Shown here: positions 27,129-37,322 of the stretch, piece by piece
Layout: each line of letters begins with the position of its first letter
Position numbering within the stretch: the first letter of the stretch is position 1
Assembly: GCA_947625785.1 (NCBI GenBank)
Contig: CANQPS010000009.1
Coordinates: forward strand, 55,096 to 119,095
Direction: 5' to 3'
Source: an uncultured Clostridia bacterium
GTDB lineage: Bacteria; Bacillota; Clostridia; Oscillospirales; Acutalibacteraceae
DNA length: 64,000 bases
Position numbers and translations under genes: made by a program
Notes under the pieces: model-generated
What the model was told of the DNA's origin: nothing
The model's database searches: none
What the model saw: the letters and a program-made list of their open reading frames with translations, nothing else

Positions 27129-29786
27129 ATGAAAACTATTGCTGGCTTTTTTAATTTAAAAAAGAATTTATATCTCAGGACATTTTTGATAGCGTTAGGT
27201 ATATCATTTGCGTTTTTTATACCGTTTATAATAAAAGATAAAGGATATTTTTTTTACTATGGAGATTTCAATGTTCAACAAATATCTTTCTATCAAATGA
27301 TACACGATGCTGTACGAAATGGTGGATTGGGTTGGAATTGGACAACGGATTTGGGTTCAAATATAATAAGTTCATATAGCTTTTATCTTTTGGGAAGTCC
27401 GTTTTTCTGGCTGACAATACCGTTTTCAAGCGAAACTGTACCATACCTTATGGCACCGTTATTAATGCTTAAATTTGCATTTGCAGCACTGACATCTTTT
27501 ATATTTCTGAAACGATATGTAAAAAATAAAAATTTTGCTATATTAGGTGGACTGTTATATGCCTTTTCCGGGTTTATGATATACAATATATTTTTTAATC
27601 ATTTTCACGAGGCTGTAATAATGTTTCCGCTAATACTTGCGGCGGTTGACGAATATATGGAAACCGGCAGAAAAGGTTTAGTAGCATTGGCTATATGTGC
27701 AAGCTGCGTAGTAAATTATTACTTCTTCGTAGGGCAAGTTGTGTTTACTGTAATATATTGGATAGTGAGATTAGCTTCTTTTGATTGGTCAGTTAGGATA
27801 AGAGATTTTTTTAGATTGGCATTTGAGGCAATAATAGGATTGTTTTTGTCTTGTTTTATACTGTTGCCTACAATATTAACCGTTATACAAAATCCGAGAT
27901 TAGATAATTTCCCAAATGGTTGGTCAGCTTTATTGTATGGCTATGAGCAAAGATATTTGCATATAATTGAATGTTTCTTTTTCCCACCGGATATTCCTGC
28001 AAGACCGAACTTTACTCCTGATTCAAACGCAAAATGGTCGTCATTAGGTGCTTGGCTGCCTCTTTTTGGAATGACAGGCGTTATAGCATTTTTACAGAAT
28101 GGTAAACAAAAATGGCTTAAAAGATTATTATATATATTATTTATAACGGCACTTGTACCTGTTTTAAATTCGGTATTTCAATTATTCAATGTATCATATT
28201 ATGCAAGATGGTTTTATATGATAACATTAATGTTAAGTCTTGCAACAATAATAAGTTTTGAGAACAGTAATGTTAATTGGAACAGGGCAATTAAATACTC
28301 TGCCACTATTACAATAGCGATAGCTGCTGCGATAGGATTTATGCGTAATAAGACGACAAAAGATGGTGAAGAAAAGATTGAATATGGTCTTATGAAATAT
28401 AAAGATAGATTTTGGATTTATGTATCAATAGCTTTGATAAGTATAGCGTGTGTATCACTGTTATTACGCTGTTTGAAATCAAATCCAAAAGTATTCTATA
28501 TATGTACATCTGTTGTAATGAGTATTGTAATAGTAGGTTCTTCAATTTATATCATAGGTATAGGTAAGGCACAAGGCTATAATGTGGAAAATTTTCTGAT
28601 ACCAAATGTTGTAGAAGGTAAAGAAAAAATAAATATTAATGATAAAGATAAATATAGGGTGGATTTTTATGAAACAATAGATAATTTAGGTATGTTCTGG
28701 CAGATGCCTACTATTCAAGCGTTTCATAGTGTGGTTACCGGTTCGATAATGGAATTTTATAAATCAATAGGTGTTTCGAGAGATGTTGCCTCACGACCGG
28801 ACAGCAGCGTTTATGGTGTAAGAGCTTTGACTTCTGTAAAATATCTTTTTGACAGAGCGAATGATGGTTCGGAATTTGACTCAAATGTAAGTGCTTTAAA
28901 AGATTATACAGATAAAATTGCAAGTGGTGAAATCCGTCCTGAGGATATGTTGTACAAAACAGGTGTAACCAAGATGCCTGGTTGGAAATATTACGATATG
29001 CAAAACGGTTTTTACATATATGAAAATGAGTATTATATTCCGTTTGGATTTACTTATGATTATTATATTACAGAGCAACAATATGAAGAAGTATCAGAAA
29101 CATTAAGACATTTACTATTGTTGAAAGGTATAGTATTAAGTGATGAACAAATAGAAAAATATAAAGATATTTTAGAGCCTTGTTATGTTAAATATGAAAC
29201 AGGTATGAATATTACTGACGATAATGTATTTACTTATACGGAAAATCAATATTATAAAGATTGTATGGAACGCAGAGAGTTAACTTGCTCATCTTTCGAA
29301 TATAATAGTTATGGATTTACAGCAGAAATTACAACAGGGGATAAGGCAGAATTAGTATTTTTCAGTGTTCCGTATGAGGACGGTTGGAGTGCTTATGTCA
29401 ACGGAGAGCAAGTTGATGTAGAAAAAGTTAATATTGGATTTATGGCTGTAAAAGTTCCGGGGAATATGACAAGTAAAATAGAGTTTAAGTATGAAACCCC
29501 GGGTTTAAAAACAGGAATATATATAACTATTACGACATTAATTATATTAATTTTATATATGATATTTTTTAAAGTTAAAAATTTTGGTATGACAAAGAAA
29601 AAATTAAAGAAGCGTCATAATACATTTAAAATAAAATCAGTAAAAGGTAATTCTCAGTTAGCTGATACAATAAGAACGAAAATTTCTTATGATATTGATA
29701 CAAATAATATTGAAAATAATTCAGAAATTATTATTGATAACAATACAGATATTTCTGAAGATAATACTGAACAGGGGGATAGTTAG
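27129..29786 (+). CDS. YfhO-family polytopic membrane protein
   Basis: 885 residues. The first 470 or so hold about a dozen hydrophobic helices with the YfhO signature near the start (DKGYFFYYGDFNVQQISFYQ, LGWNWTTDLGSNIISSYSFY, LLGSPFFWLTI). An extracytoplasmic region spans about 475-790 and ends FFSVPYEDGWSAYVNGEQ. One more helix (about 795-815) and a charged, Asn-rich cytoplasmic tail follow. YfhO proteins belong to the GT-C-like glycosyltransferase group; in other Firmicutes they glycosylate lipoteichoic acid using lipid-linked sugars. The substrate here is not known. The next gene starts at the base after this stop codon. Confidence 0.88.
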   Translation: MKTIAGFFNLKKNLYLRTFLIALGISFAFFIPFIIKDKGYFFYYGDFNVQQISFYQMIHDAVRNGGLGWNWTTDLGSNIISSYSFYLLGSPFFWLTIPFSSETVPYLMAPLLMLKFAFAALTSFIFLKRYVKNKNFAILGGLLYAFSGFMIYNIFFNHFHEAVIMFPLILAAVDEYMETGRKGLVALAICASCVVNYYFFVGQVVFTVIYWIVRLASFDWSVRIRDFFRLAFEAIIGLFLSCFILLPTILTVIQNPRLDNFPNGWSALLYGYEQRYLHIIECFFFPPDIPARPNFTPDSNAKWSSLGAWLPLFGMTGVIAFLQNGKQKWLKRLLYILFITALVPVLNSVFQLFNVSYYARWFYMITLMLSLATIISFENSNVNWNRAIKYSATITIAIAAAIGFMRNKTTKDGEEKIEYGLMKYKDRFWIYVSIALISIACVSLLLRCLKSNPKVFYICTSVVMSIVIVGSSIYIIGIGKAQGYNVENFLIPNVVEGKEKININDKDKYRVDFYETIDNLGMFWQMPTIQAFHSVVTGSIMEFYKSIGVSRDVASRPDSSVYGVRALTSVKYLFDRANDGSEFDSNVSALKDYTDKIASGEIRPEDMLYKTGVTKMPGWKYYDMQNGFYIYENEYYIPFGFTYDYYITEQQYEEVSETLRHLLLLKGIVLSDEQIEKYKDILEPCYVKYETGMNITDDNVFTYTENQYYKDCMERRELTCSSFEYNSYGFTAEITTGDKAELVFFSVPYEDGWSAYVNGEQVDVEKVNIGFMAVKVPGNMTSKIEFKYETPGLKTGIYITITTLIILILYMIFFKVKNFGMTKKKLKKRHNTFKIKSVKGNSQLADTIRTKISYDIDTNNIENNSEIIIDNNTDISEDNTEQGDS

Positions 29787-31124
29787 TTGGATTTTTACAA
29801 AACTATATTAAATTATAAAGATGATATTTTAAAAAATCTTGATGAACTTATGCAAATACCGTCCATTGCTTCTGATGGTACCAATAATGCGGAAAAATCT
29901 CTTGATTATGTATTAGATTTGGCAAAATCAATGGGATTTACTACAAGGAAAATAGGAAATATAGCAGGTCACGCAGAATATGGATATGGTGAAGAATTAT
30001 CAGCCGTTTTAACGCATACAGATGTTGTGCCTTGTGGCGAAGGTTGGGATTTCCCTCCGTATAAACTTACTCGTAAAGATGGTATGTTATATGGCAGAGG
30101 TATCGCAGATGATAAAGGGTCTGCTATAATTGCTTTATATTGTTTAAAGGCTATAAAGGATAGCGGATTAATTGGCAAAAGAAGATTAAGAGTAATATTC
30201 GGTTGTGCCGAGGAAATTGGTATGCTTGATATGAAAGAGTATTTTAAACAAGAGCAAATTCCTGATATGTCGTTTACACCTGATTCGGAATATGGTATAT
30301 GTAATGTTGAAAAAGGAATATTACAGTTATGTATTAAGGATAAAAATAAAAATAATAGTATTATAAGTGAGTTTAGTTCCGGTGAAGTTGTAAATGCTGT
30401 ACCGGATAAAGCAATAGCTACTATTAATAAGCATATTCCGGATATAAATTATAATGGCTGTAATAATACAGTTGAATATATAAACAATAAAACAAAATTG
30501 ATTTTTAATGGTATTGCAAGTCACTCTTGTATGTTGGAGAATGGTCTAAATAGTGCCGCACATTTAATAAAATGTCTGAGTTATAAAATTTCTTCTAATG
30601 AAAATCATAAGTTACTGTCTTTTATAAATGATTTTATAGGTCTTGAATTATACGGCGATACGATGGGTATTAAATGCAGCGATAATATTTCCGGCGACTT
30701 GACACTTAATGTGGGATATGTGAAAATAAATAATAATGAAAGCAAAGTCGGAATAGATATCCGATACCCTGTAAAATATAATGGTGATGAAATTTTCAGG
30801 AAAATTAAATCTAATGCCGAAAAATATAATTTGACAACAGAAATTACAAGCCATCTTAAACCATTGTATATAGATGAGAATAAATATATTATATCTTTAT
30901 TAAATAAATCATATAAAACCGTAATGGGTTCGGACGCAAAATTGTATTCAACAGGCGGAGGAACTTATGCGAGAACTCTACATAATAATGGTGTTGCTTT
31001 TGGACCTGTTTTTCAAGGCGAAAATTCAAGAATGCATAATTCCAACGAATGTCTAAACGAAGAAAAATTCTTTTTACACGCACAAATTTGCTGTGAAGCT
31101 ATGAAAAATATGTTTTGTGATTAA
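29787..31124 (+). CDS. M20 family metallo-dipeptidase (PepV/Sapep-like)
   Basis: Cytoplasmic zinc or manganese dipeptidase of 445 residues. [17 protein letters not shown] (about 78-94) supplies the first metal His/Asp, and [14 protein letters not shown] (about 106-119) the bridging Asp. FGCAEEIGM (about 143) gives the catalytic Glu pair, and the C-terminal [13 protein letters not shown] the final His. The start is TTG 29787, directly after the previous stop (TAG), with an AGGGGG site within the end of the yfhO-like gene, so the two are translationally coupled. Exact substrate unknown; dipeptides are typical for the family. Confidence 0.9.
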   Translation: MDFYKTILNYKDDILKNLDELMQIPSIASDGTNNAEKSLDYVLDLAKSMGFTTRKIGNIAGHAEYGYGEELSAVLTHTDVVPCGEGWDFPPYKLTRKDGMLYGRGIADDKGSAIIALYCLKAIKDSGLIGKRRLRVIFGCAEEIGMLDMKEYFKQEQIPDMSFTPDSEYGICNVEKGILQLCIKDKNKNNSIISEFSSGEVVNAVPDKAIATINKHIPDINYNGCNNTVEYINNKTKLIFNGIASHSCMLENGLNSAAHLIKCLSYKISSNENHKLLSFINDFIGLELYGDTMGIKCSDNISGDLTLNVGYVKINNNESKVGIDIRYPVKYNGDEIFRKIKSNAEKYNLTTEITSHLKPLYIDENKYIISLLNKSYKTVMGSDAKLYSTGGGTYARTLHNNGVAFGPVFQGENSRMHNSNECLNEEKFFLHAQICCEAMKNMFCD

Positions 31125-31178
31125 TATTTTATCTGAATTTACGAAGTAATTATATGAATTAATTGGTGGTGTGTAAGT

Positions 31179-31988
31179 ATGAGTATTAAAAAATTAAAAA
31201 ATCAGGCAAAAAATTGTCTGAAAAATAATAATTGGGGCAAAGCAATAGGTATGTCAGTTATAATTATATCAATATTTATTGCCTTGTTTATCACAAGCAG
31301 ACTATTATATATGATATTTAATATTAACAATAATGATGGAATAATATTTAATTTTATTTCAAATAATTTTAATTTCACGATGAATTATGTTGATTTGAGC
31401 ATAGTAAGAGTAATTTTATATTTTTTGATTTTTATGTTATCGCCAATATGGTTAGGATTTAACAGATGGTGTCTATTAACTGCACGAGGCGAAAATGTTC
31501 CTGTGTATGAATTGTTTTATTATTTTATATTTGGAGAAAGATATTTCAATTCACTGGCGGTTTATGCAAAAAGTGTTTTAAAAATAATAATCGTAGGTAT
31601 TATATGTATAGTTCCGGGATTTTTATTTATGGGACACGGCATAAATCTATTAATCAATAATATATCATATTTATGTTATATAATTCTATTTTTATCTATA
31701 ATAATACTTATATGCGGTATAATAGCAACATTTTTATTTATGTCGAGATATTCTCTTGCTGGATATATATATATTCTCAAGCCGGAATGTTCCCCTAAAA
31801 AATGCGTTAAATTATCCGTTATGCTTACAACCAAATATAAAAATGATTATATTAAACTTTATTGTTCAAATGTTAAGTACATAGTACTCGGCTTGTTGAT
31901 TTTACCGTTGATTTTTGTTATACCATATTGTAAAATGACAAGTGCGGTTATGGCTGATGAAATTATATCAAAAAACGGAAATAAATAA
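31179..31988 (+). CDS. DUF975-like integral membrane protein
   Basis: 269 residues with five or six hydrophobic segments (about 22-44, 70-95, 130-155, 158-190 and 228-250). The opening SIKKLKNQAKNCLKNNNWGK followed by a membrane helix, and PIWLGFNRWCL near residue 90, resemble DUF975 proteins of Firmicutes. No function is established for these; some have been linked to membrane homeostasis. The gene has a GGTGGTG site and follows the dipeptidase by 54 bases, probably on the same transcript. The family call is by resemblance only. Confidence 0.6.
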   Translation: MSIKKLKNQAKNCLKNNNWGKAIGMSVIIISIFIALFITSRLLYMIFNINNNDGIIFNFISNNFNFTMNYVDLSIVRVILYFLIFMLSPIWLGFNRWCLLTARGENVPVYELFYYFIFGERYFNSLAVYAKSVLKIIIVGIICIVPGFLFMGHGINLLINNISYLCYIILFLSIIILICGIIATFLFMSRYSLAGYIYILKPECSPKKCVKLSVMLTTKYKNDYIKLYCSNVKYIVLGLLILPLIFVIPYCKMTSAVMADEIISKNGNK

Positions 31989-32023
31989 AAATAGACATTT
32001 TATATGTTTTTTGGTTTAAACTA

Positions 32024-32052
32024 TTGATTTTAGTTAAATGCTGTGCTATAAT
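32024..32052 (+). promoter_or_regulatory. Promoter of rpmE
   Basis: TTGATT, 17-base spacer, TATAAT (perfect -10), 45 bases before the rpmE ATG. Confidence 0.7.
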
Positions 32053-32096
32053 ATATCCGTTACTCTAATAAAGTTTCGATGAGAGGTGAATTTATA

Positions 32097-32294
32097 ATGA
32101 AAGAGAATATCCACCCATTGTATGAAGAAACTACAATTACTTGTGCTTGTGGCAATGTAATAACAACTTCTTCTACAAAGAAAAATATTCGTGTTGAAAT
32201 CTGCTCAAAATGTCACCCTTTCTTTACAGGTAAACAAAAACTCGTAGATACAGGCGGACGAGTTGACAGATTTAAGAAGCGTTATGGTATGTAA
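32097..32294 (+). CDS. rpmE: 50S ribosomal protein L31, zinc-binding form
   Basis: A 65-residue ribosomal protein starting MKENIHP. ATG 32097 is preferred over the in-frame ATG 32079, because GAGAGGTG sits 8 bases before it and all L31 proteins begin at this point. It has TCACGN and [13 protein letters not shown], giving the CxC and CxxC zinc ligands of the zinc-containing L31 type, and ends in RFKKRYG. Monocistronic, with its own promoter and terminator. Confidence 0.96.
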   Translation: MKENIHPLYEETTITCACGNVITTSSTKKNIRVEICSKCHPFFTGKQKLVDTGGRVDRFKKRYGM

Positions 32295-32333
32295 TATCAA
32301 TAATAATATTTAAAATGCTTTTTATGTTTTTCT

Positions 32334-32364
32334 TAGGCGATGCTGATAATATTTGCATCGCCTA
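32334..32364 (+). terminator. Terminator after rpmE
   Basis: Perfect 10-bp stem TAGGCGATGC/GCATCGCCTA with an 11-base loop, then TTAGTTTTTAG. Confidence 0.8.
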
Positions 32365-32402
32365 TTAGTTTTTAGTATAAATGTTTAATGGTGGAAATAC
32401 TT

Positions 32403-33026
32403 ATGATTGAATATAAAACAGTCCAAAAACAAGCACAAGCGTCTTTTACAGAACAACGCTCTAAGTTTATAGGATACATAAAACCGGTCGATAATGAAGA
32501 AGATGCAATAAATTTTATCAGTGAGATAAAATCTAAACACTGGGACGCAAAACATAATGTCTATGCTTATTGTATTAAAAACAGTCAAATAAAGCGTTAT
32601 TCTGATGATGGAGAACCACAGGGTACGGCAGGTATGCCTGTTCTTGATGTTCTTGTAAAAAATAATATAACAAATGCAGTTATAGTAGTTACAAGATATT
32701 TTGGAGGTGTATTATTGGGAACAGGTGGCCTTGTACGAGCATACTCTCACAGTGCAAGAATTGCACTGGAAAAAGCAAACATCATTACAATGCGATTATG
32801 CACAGAGGCATATACTACCTGTGATTATAGTCAATATGGAAAAGTATCCTCTATTATACCTGAATATAATGGTGTAATTGATTGCAATGAATTTACGGAA
32901 AGTGTTATTATATATTTTCACATAGATAACGATAACCTTTCTGAATTGCAAAAAAAACTTGCTAATGCTACCTGCGGTACGGTTAAAATAACAATAAATG
33001 GTGAGAAATTCTATTCTATTATATGA
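32403..33026 (+). CDS. yigZ: YigZ/IMPACT family protein (UPF0029)
   Basis: 207 residues. The N-terminal IMPACT domain shows RSKFIGYIKPV, AKHNVYAYCI, YSDDGEPQGTAGMPVLDVL and VVTRYFGGVLLGTGGLVRAYS, all hallmark segments. A smaller ferredoxin-like C-terminal domain follows. Function in bacteria is unclear; the eukaryotic relative IMPACT regulates Gcn2. ATG 32403 is preferred because GGTGGA lies 5-7 bases upstream; ATG 32388 would overlap that site. Confidence 0.93.
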   Translation: MIEYKTVQKQAQASFTEQRSKFIGYIKPVDNEEDAINFISEIKSKHWDAKHNVYAYCIKNSQIKRYSDDGEPQGTAGMPVLDVLVKNNITNAVIVVTRYFGGVLLGTGGLVRAYSHSARIALEKANIITMRLCTEAYTTCDYSQYGKVSSIIPEYNGVIDCNEFTESVIIYFHIDNDNLSELQKKLANATCGTVKITINGEKFYSII

Positions 33027-33163
33027 AAAATATATAAATATTTGAAATTTGAAGAAATTTTTAAGGATTTTCAGAATTTATAGCGTATTTAATAAAGAGA
33101 TGTGTACAAGCATTGTATGTTTTATCAACATTTAATATTAATAATTACTTTTAAGGAGAAATG

Positions 33164-34936
33164 ATGGCACTTGATGATATAATTCAGGAATTAAAATTCA
33201 GGGTAAAAATAGAAGATGTCGTTTCAAGCTATAATATTCAGCTTAAGAGAAGCAGTCGTAATCTTGTCGGGCTTTGTCCTTTTCACGGCGAAAAAACTCC
33301 CTCATTTAATTTATATCCGGAAAATAATTCATTCTATTGTTTTGGCTGCCACGCCGGCGGAGATGTAATCACATTTATAAGAAAAATGGAAAATCTTGAT
33401 TATGTTGATGCAGTCAAACTTTTAGCACAACGCTATAATATAGATATACCGGAAAGTACAAAAGATAAAGGACTATCCAATCTCCGAAATCGTATTTATG
33501 AAGCAAATAAAGAAGCAGCAAGATATTTTCATAGAAAACTTTATACTCAGGAAGGGCAAAATGCTCTTAATTATCTTAAAGGCAGAGGTCTTACTGAACA
33601 AACAATAAAACATTTTGGTCTTGGATATTCAACATCTATTACATACGATTTAACATCTTATCTTAATGATAAGGGCTTTAAAAATACCGAATTGATACAG
33701 GCTAATCTGTCTTTCGAATCAAGAAGCGGCAGAATAGTAGACAGATTTATTGATAGAATAATGTTTCCTATAATGGATTTAAGAGGAAATGTTATTGCTT
33801 TTGGCGGCAGAATTATGACCGACCAAAAGCCTAAATATCTTAACACATCTGATACACCTGTTTTTAAAAAAAGTAATAATTGTTTTGCGTTATCATTTGC
33901 AAAAAATTCAAAAGATGGTTATCTTATTTTAGCAGAAGGTTATATGGACGTAATAGCATTACATCAGGCAGGATTTGAAAGTGCAATAGCAACATTAGGA
34001 ACTGCTTTAACAAAAGAACAAGCTATTTTATTAAAGAGATATACTGATGATATTGTTTTGTGTTATGACTCAGACGATGCGGGACAAAATGCAACTATGA
34101 GGGCAATTCCCATACTGCGTGATGTGGGACTTAATGTTCGTGTTATAAATATACCAAATGGTAAAGACCCAGATGAATTTTTAAAAACAAATGGTGAAAA
34201 CGGGCATATAAAATTTAAACAATTAATTGAAAAATCAGGTAATGATATTGAATACAGACTGCAAAAATTAAAAAATAAATTGGATTTGGATTCACCAGAT
34301 GGTAAAGTAGCATATTTAACTCAGGTATCAAAATTATTGGCAACTTTTGACAGTGAAATAGAGATAGATGTTTATGCAAGAAAAATAGCAGCGGAATTGT
34401 CTGTCGCACCATATTCAATAATCCAACAGATTGATAAATATAAACAAAAAGACTATAAAACAAAAATTCAGCAGCAACGAAATAAAAATAATATGGAGGT
34501 CTTGGTGGTTAATGATAGTATAAATCCCGATAAAAAGACACACCTTATGGCGTCAAATGCCGAAGAACAAATTATTTCTTGTATAATAAATAATCCTGAT
34601 ATAGCAGGTAGTATTATATCTAAATTCCCGCCTGAAAAATTTATAACATCTTTTAATAAAAAAATTTATGAATGTATAGTTAGAAGATTTAATGATAAAA
34701 AGGAATTTTCTGTTATGGATATATCAGGCGAGTTTTCAAATGATGAAAACAGCAGAATTATTAAGATAGTTCACAATTATAACAAGAACTGCAATCCATA
34801 CGAAATTTGTAACGATTGCATAAATGTTATAGATAAAGAAAATGACAAAATAGCCTTTAGTGGAGATAATCTTTCCAATAAGTCTGAGGAAGATGTACAA
34901 AAGTATATTGATAGACTAAAAAAGCAAAAAAAGTAG
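33164..34936 (+). CDS. dnaG: DNA primase
   Basis: Makes RNA primers for replication; about 590 residues. The CHC2 zinc-binding domain is at the start (CPFHGEKTPSF near residue 40, FYCFGCHAGG near 62). The RNA-polymerase core has GRIVDRFIDRIMFPI and VIAFGGRIM near residue 190-220, and the Toprim metal site LAEGYMDVIALHQAGF near residue 257 and CYDSDDAGQNA near 307. The C-terminal helicase-binding part is poorly conserved as usual. Of the two adjacent ATGs, the second (33164) has better spacing from AAGGAG. It is followed by two sigma-70 genes, the classic dnaG-rpoD order. Confidence 0.97.
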   Translation: MALDDIIQELKFRVKIEDVVSSYNIQLKRSSRNLVGLCPFHGEKTPSFNLYPENNSFYCFGCHAGGDVITFIRKMENLDYVDAVKLLAQRYNIDIPESTKDKGLSNLRNRIYEANKEAARYFHRKLYTQEGQNALNYLKGRGLTEQTIKHFGLGYSTSITYDLTSYLNDKGFKNTELIQANLSFESRSGRIVDRFIDRIMFPIMDLRGNVIAFGGRIMTDQKPKYLNTSDTPVFKKSNNCFALSFAKNSKDGYLILAEGYMDVIALHQAGFESAIATLGTALTKEQAILLKRYTDDIVLCYDSDDAGQNATMRAIPILRDVGLNVRVINIPNGKDPDEFLKTNGENGHIKFKQLIEKSGNDIEYRLQKLKNKLDLDSPDGKVAYLTQVSKLLATFDSEIEIDVYARKIAAELSVAPYSIIQQIDKYKQKDYKTKIQQQRNKNNMEVLVVNDSINPDKKTHLMASNAEEQIISCIINNPDIAGSIISKFPPEKFITSFNKKIYECIVRRFNDKKEFSVMDISGEFSNDENSRIIKIVHNYNKNCNPYEICNDCINVIDKENDKIAFSGDNLSNKSEEDVQKYIDRLKKQKK

Positions 34937-35007
34937 ATATTAATGCTTGATTTTAATTAATTATGGCAATAATATCACAGGGCAATTACAAGGAGGAACA
35001 TAATATT

Positions 35008-36135
35008 ATGTCTAATTCAGTTACTACAAATAATAACAGCCAACAACAAACAAATGTTTTTAATAATAAAGAAATTATCGTTAAAGAATTACTTGAACGA
35101 GGTAAGTTAAACGGCAGCCTTTCAACACAAGATATTTTTGATGCTATTGGCGAAGAAGCAGAATTTGAACAATTTGAAAAAATTTATGATTCATTAGAAA
35201 GTTCCGGTATAGAGCTTGTTGATGTGGCAGAACAATTTGATGTTGAAGCAATAGAGTTCACTCCTGTTAAAATTGATGAAGATGACGAAACTATAATAGA
35301 TAATATTACAATAGATGATCCGGTTAAAGTTTATTTAAAAGAAATAGGCAAAATACCACTTCTAAGTCCGGGTGAAGAACTTGAACTTGCAAAAAGAATT
35401 GTTAGCGGTGACAAAAAAGCTAAAAAAAGATTAGCCGAAGCAAATTTAAGACTTGTTGTAAGTATTGCAAAAAGATATTTGGGTAGGGGAATGCAGTTCC
35501 TTGACCTTATACAAGAAGGAAATCTGGGACTTATAAAGGCTGTTGATAAATTTGATTATACAAAAGGTTTTAAGTTTTCGACCTATGCTACTTGGTGGAT
35601 ACGCCAAGCTATTACGAGGGCAATAGCTGACCAAGCCAGAACTATAAGAATACCTGTTCATATGGTTGAAACTATTAACAAAGTAAAAAAAGCATCAAAT
35701 CAACTGCTTCACGAAAATGGTCACGAGCCAACTCCTGAGGAAATTTCTGCAAAACTCGATATTTCAGTTGATAAAGTCAGAGAAATAGTCCGTGTTGCAC
35801 AAGAACCTGTGTCTTTGGAAACTCCTATCGGAGAGGAGGAAGACAGCCACTTAGGTGATTTTATACCTGATGATGATGCACCAGCACCTGCCGATGCCGC
35901 CTCACATTTGTTATTAAAAGAACAATTATCCGAAGTATTATCTACACTTACACCACGAGAAGAAAAAGTTTTGAGATTGCGTTTCGGACTTGTAGATGGT
36001 AAATCAAGAACACTCGAAGAAGTAGGTTATGAATTTAATGTTACAAGAGAACGCATAAGGCAGATAGAAGCTAAAGCATTAAGAAAATTGCGTCACCCGA
36101 GCAGAAGCAAGAAATTGAAGGATTTTTTGGACTAA
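35008..36135 (+). CDS. rpoD: Primary-type sigma-70 factor, first copy
   Basis: 375 residues. A short region 1.1-like N-terminus ([20 protein letters not shown]) is followed by region 1.2, region 2 ([37 protein letters not shown] with the -10 recognition helix), region 3 and region 4.2 ([20 protein letters not shown], the -35 helix). ATG 35008 follows AAGGAGGA; an upstream in-frame ATG at 34963 lacks such a site. It is the dnaG-linked position where the housekeeping sigma factor is expected. The next gene is a near-identical paralogue 23 bases downstream. Confidence 0.95.
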   Translation: MSNSVTTNNNSQQQTNVFNNKEIIVKELLERGKLNGSLSTQDIFDAIGEEAEFEQFEKIYDSLESSGIELVDVAEQFDVEAIEFTPVKIDEDDETIIDNITIDDPVKVYLKEIGKIPLLSPGEELELAKRIVSGDKKAKKRLAEANLRLVVSIAKRYLGRGMQFLDLIQEGNLGLIKAVDKFDYTKGFKFSTYATWWIRQAITRAIADQARTIRIPVHMVETINKVKKASNQLLHENGHEPTPEEISAKLDISVDKVREIVRVAQEPVSLETPIGEEEDSHLGDFIPDDDAPAPADAASHLLLKEQLSEVLSTLTPREEKVLRLRFGLVDGKSRTLEEVGYEFNVTRERIRQIEAKALRKLRHPSRSKKLKDFLD

Positions 36136-36158
36136 CTTATTAAAAGGAGGAAGTTGTA

Positions 36159-37271
36159 ATGGCTGATGAAAAAGAAAAAGTTGAAGTACAGGAAAATAAA
36201 GAAGATGTAGTTAAAGAACTGTTAGAACAAGGAAAAGCAAAGGGCAGTATATCAACACAGGATATTTTAGAAGCTATAAGTGATAAAGATGTGGAAATAG
36301 AACAGTTTGAAAAAATATATGATTCTCTGGAAAATTCCGGTATTGAACTCGTAGAAGATATAGATTCGATGTCAATAGATGATACTGAACTTGCAAATTC
36401 CTCCGATTCGAATGATGCGGATAGCTCATATAACGAAGGTGTTATAGTTGATGACCCTGTAAGAGCATACTTAAAGGAAATTGGCCGCATACCACTATTG
36501 TCATCTGATGAAGAACTTGAATTGGCACGAAGAATTGTAAACGGTGATGATAGAGCTAAAAAAAGATTGTCTGAGGCAAATTTGAGGCTTGTAGTCAGTA
36601 TCGCAAAAAGATATTTAGGCAGAGGTATGCAATTTCTTGACCTTATACAAGAAGGAAATTTAGGCCTTATAAAGGCTGTTGACAAATTTGATTATACAAA
36701 AGGTTTTAAATTTTCCACATATGCCACTTGGTGGATACGCCAGGCTATTACGAGGGCAATAGCCGACCAAGCCAGAACTATAAGAATACCTGTTCATATG
36801 GTTGAAACTATTAATAAAGTCAGAAAAGTATCAGGTCAAATATTGCACGAGAACGGCCACGAAGCATCAGCAGAAGAATTAGCCGAAAAATTAGATATGC
36901 CTGTCGAAAAGGTAAGAGAAATAATGAGAGTAGCATTAGAACCGGTATCGTTGGAAACTCCTATTGGCGAAGAAGAAGATAGCCATTTAGGTGATTTTAT
37001 ACCGGATGATGATGCCTTGGCTCCGGCAGATGTCGCATCTCATACATTATTGAGAGAGCAGCTTTCTGATGTACTCTCTACACTTACACCACGAGAAGAA
37101 AAAGTTTTAAGGCTTCGTTTTGGACTTGAAGACGGCAGACCAAGAACCTTGGAAGAAGTAGGTTGTGAATTTAATGTCACAAGGGAACGCATAAGACAAA
37201 TAGAAGCTAAGGCTTTAAGAAAATTGCGTCACCCGAGCAGAAGCCGAAAACTTAAAGATTTCATTGATTAA
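36159..37271 (+). CDS. Primary-type sigma-70 factor, second tandem copy
   Basis: 370 residues, AAGGAGGA before ATG 36159. Region 2.2-2.4 is essentially identical to the first copy ([40 protein letters not shown]). Region 4.2 differs only at a few conservative sites. The N-terminal 100 residues and the region between 1.2 and 2 diverge more (acidic [18 protein letters not shown] stretch). Both copies therefore should read the same promoters. The coding DNA itself is nearly identical through region 2, suggesting recent duplication or gene conversion. A strong terminator follows. Which copy is the main housekeeping factor cannot be told from sequence. Confidence 0.93.
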   Translation: MADEKEKVEVQENKEDVVKELLEQGKAKGSISTQDILEAISDKDVEIEQFEKIYDSLENSGIELVEDIDSMSIDDTELANSSDSNDADSSYNEGVIVDDPVRAYLKEIGRIPLLSSDEELELARRIVNGDDRAKKRLSEANLRLVVSIAKRYLGRGMQFLDLIQEGNLGLIKAVDKFDYTKGFKFSTYATWWIRQAITRAIADQARTIRIPVHMVETINKVRKVSGQILHENGHEASAEELAEKLDMPVEKVREIMRVALEPVSLETPIGEEEDSHLGDFIPDDDALAPADVASHTLLREQLSDVLSTLTPREEKVLRLRFGLEDGRPRTLEEVGCEFNVTRERIRQIEAKALRKLRHPSRSRKLKDFID

Positions 37272-37282
37272 TAATATTAAAA

Positions 37283-37314
37283 AATCTCTTGTATATTGCA
37301 GTATACAAGAGATT
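37283..37314. terminator. Bidirectional terminator between the second sigma gene and pgeF
   Basis: Perfect 13-bp stem AATCTCTTGTATA/TATACAAGAGATT with a 6-base loop, a T run on the plus side and an A run on the other. It lies 11 bases after the sigma stop and 8 bases past the end of the converging gene. Confidence 0.88.
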
Positions 37315-37322
37315 ATTTTTTA

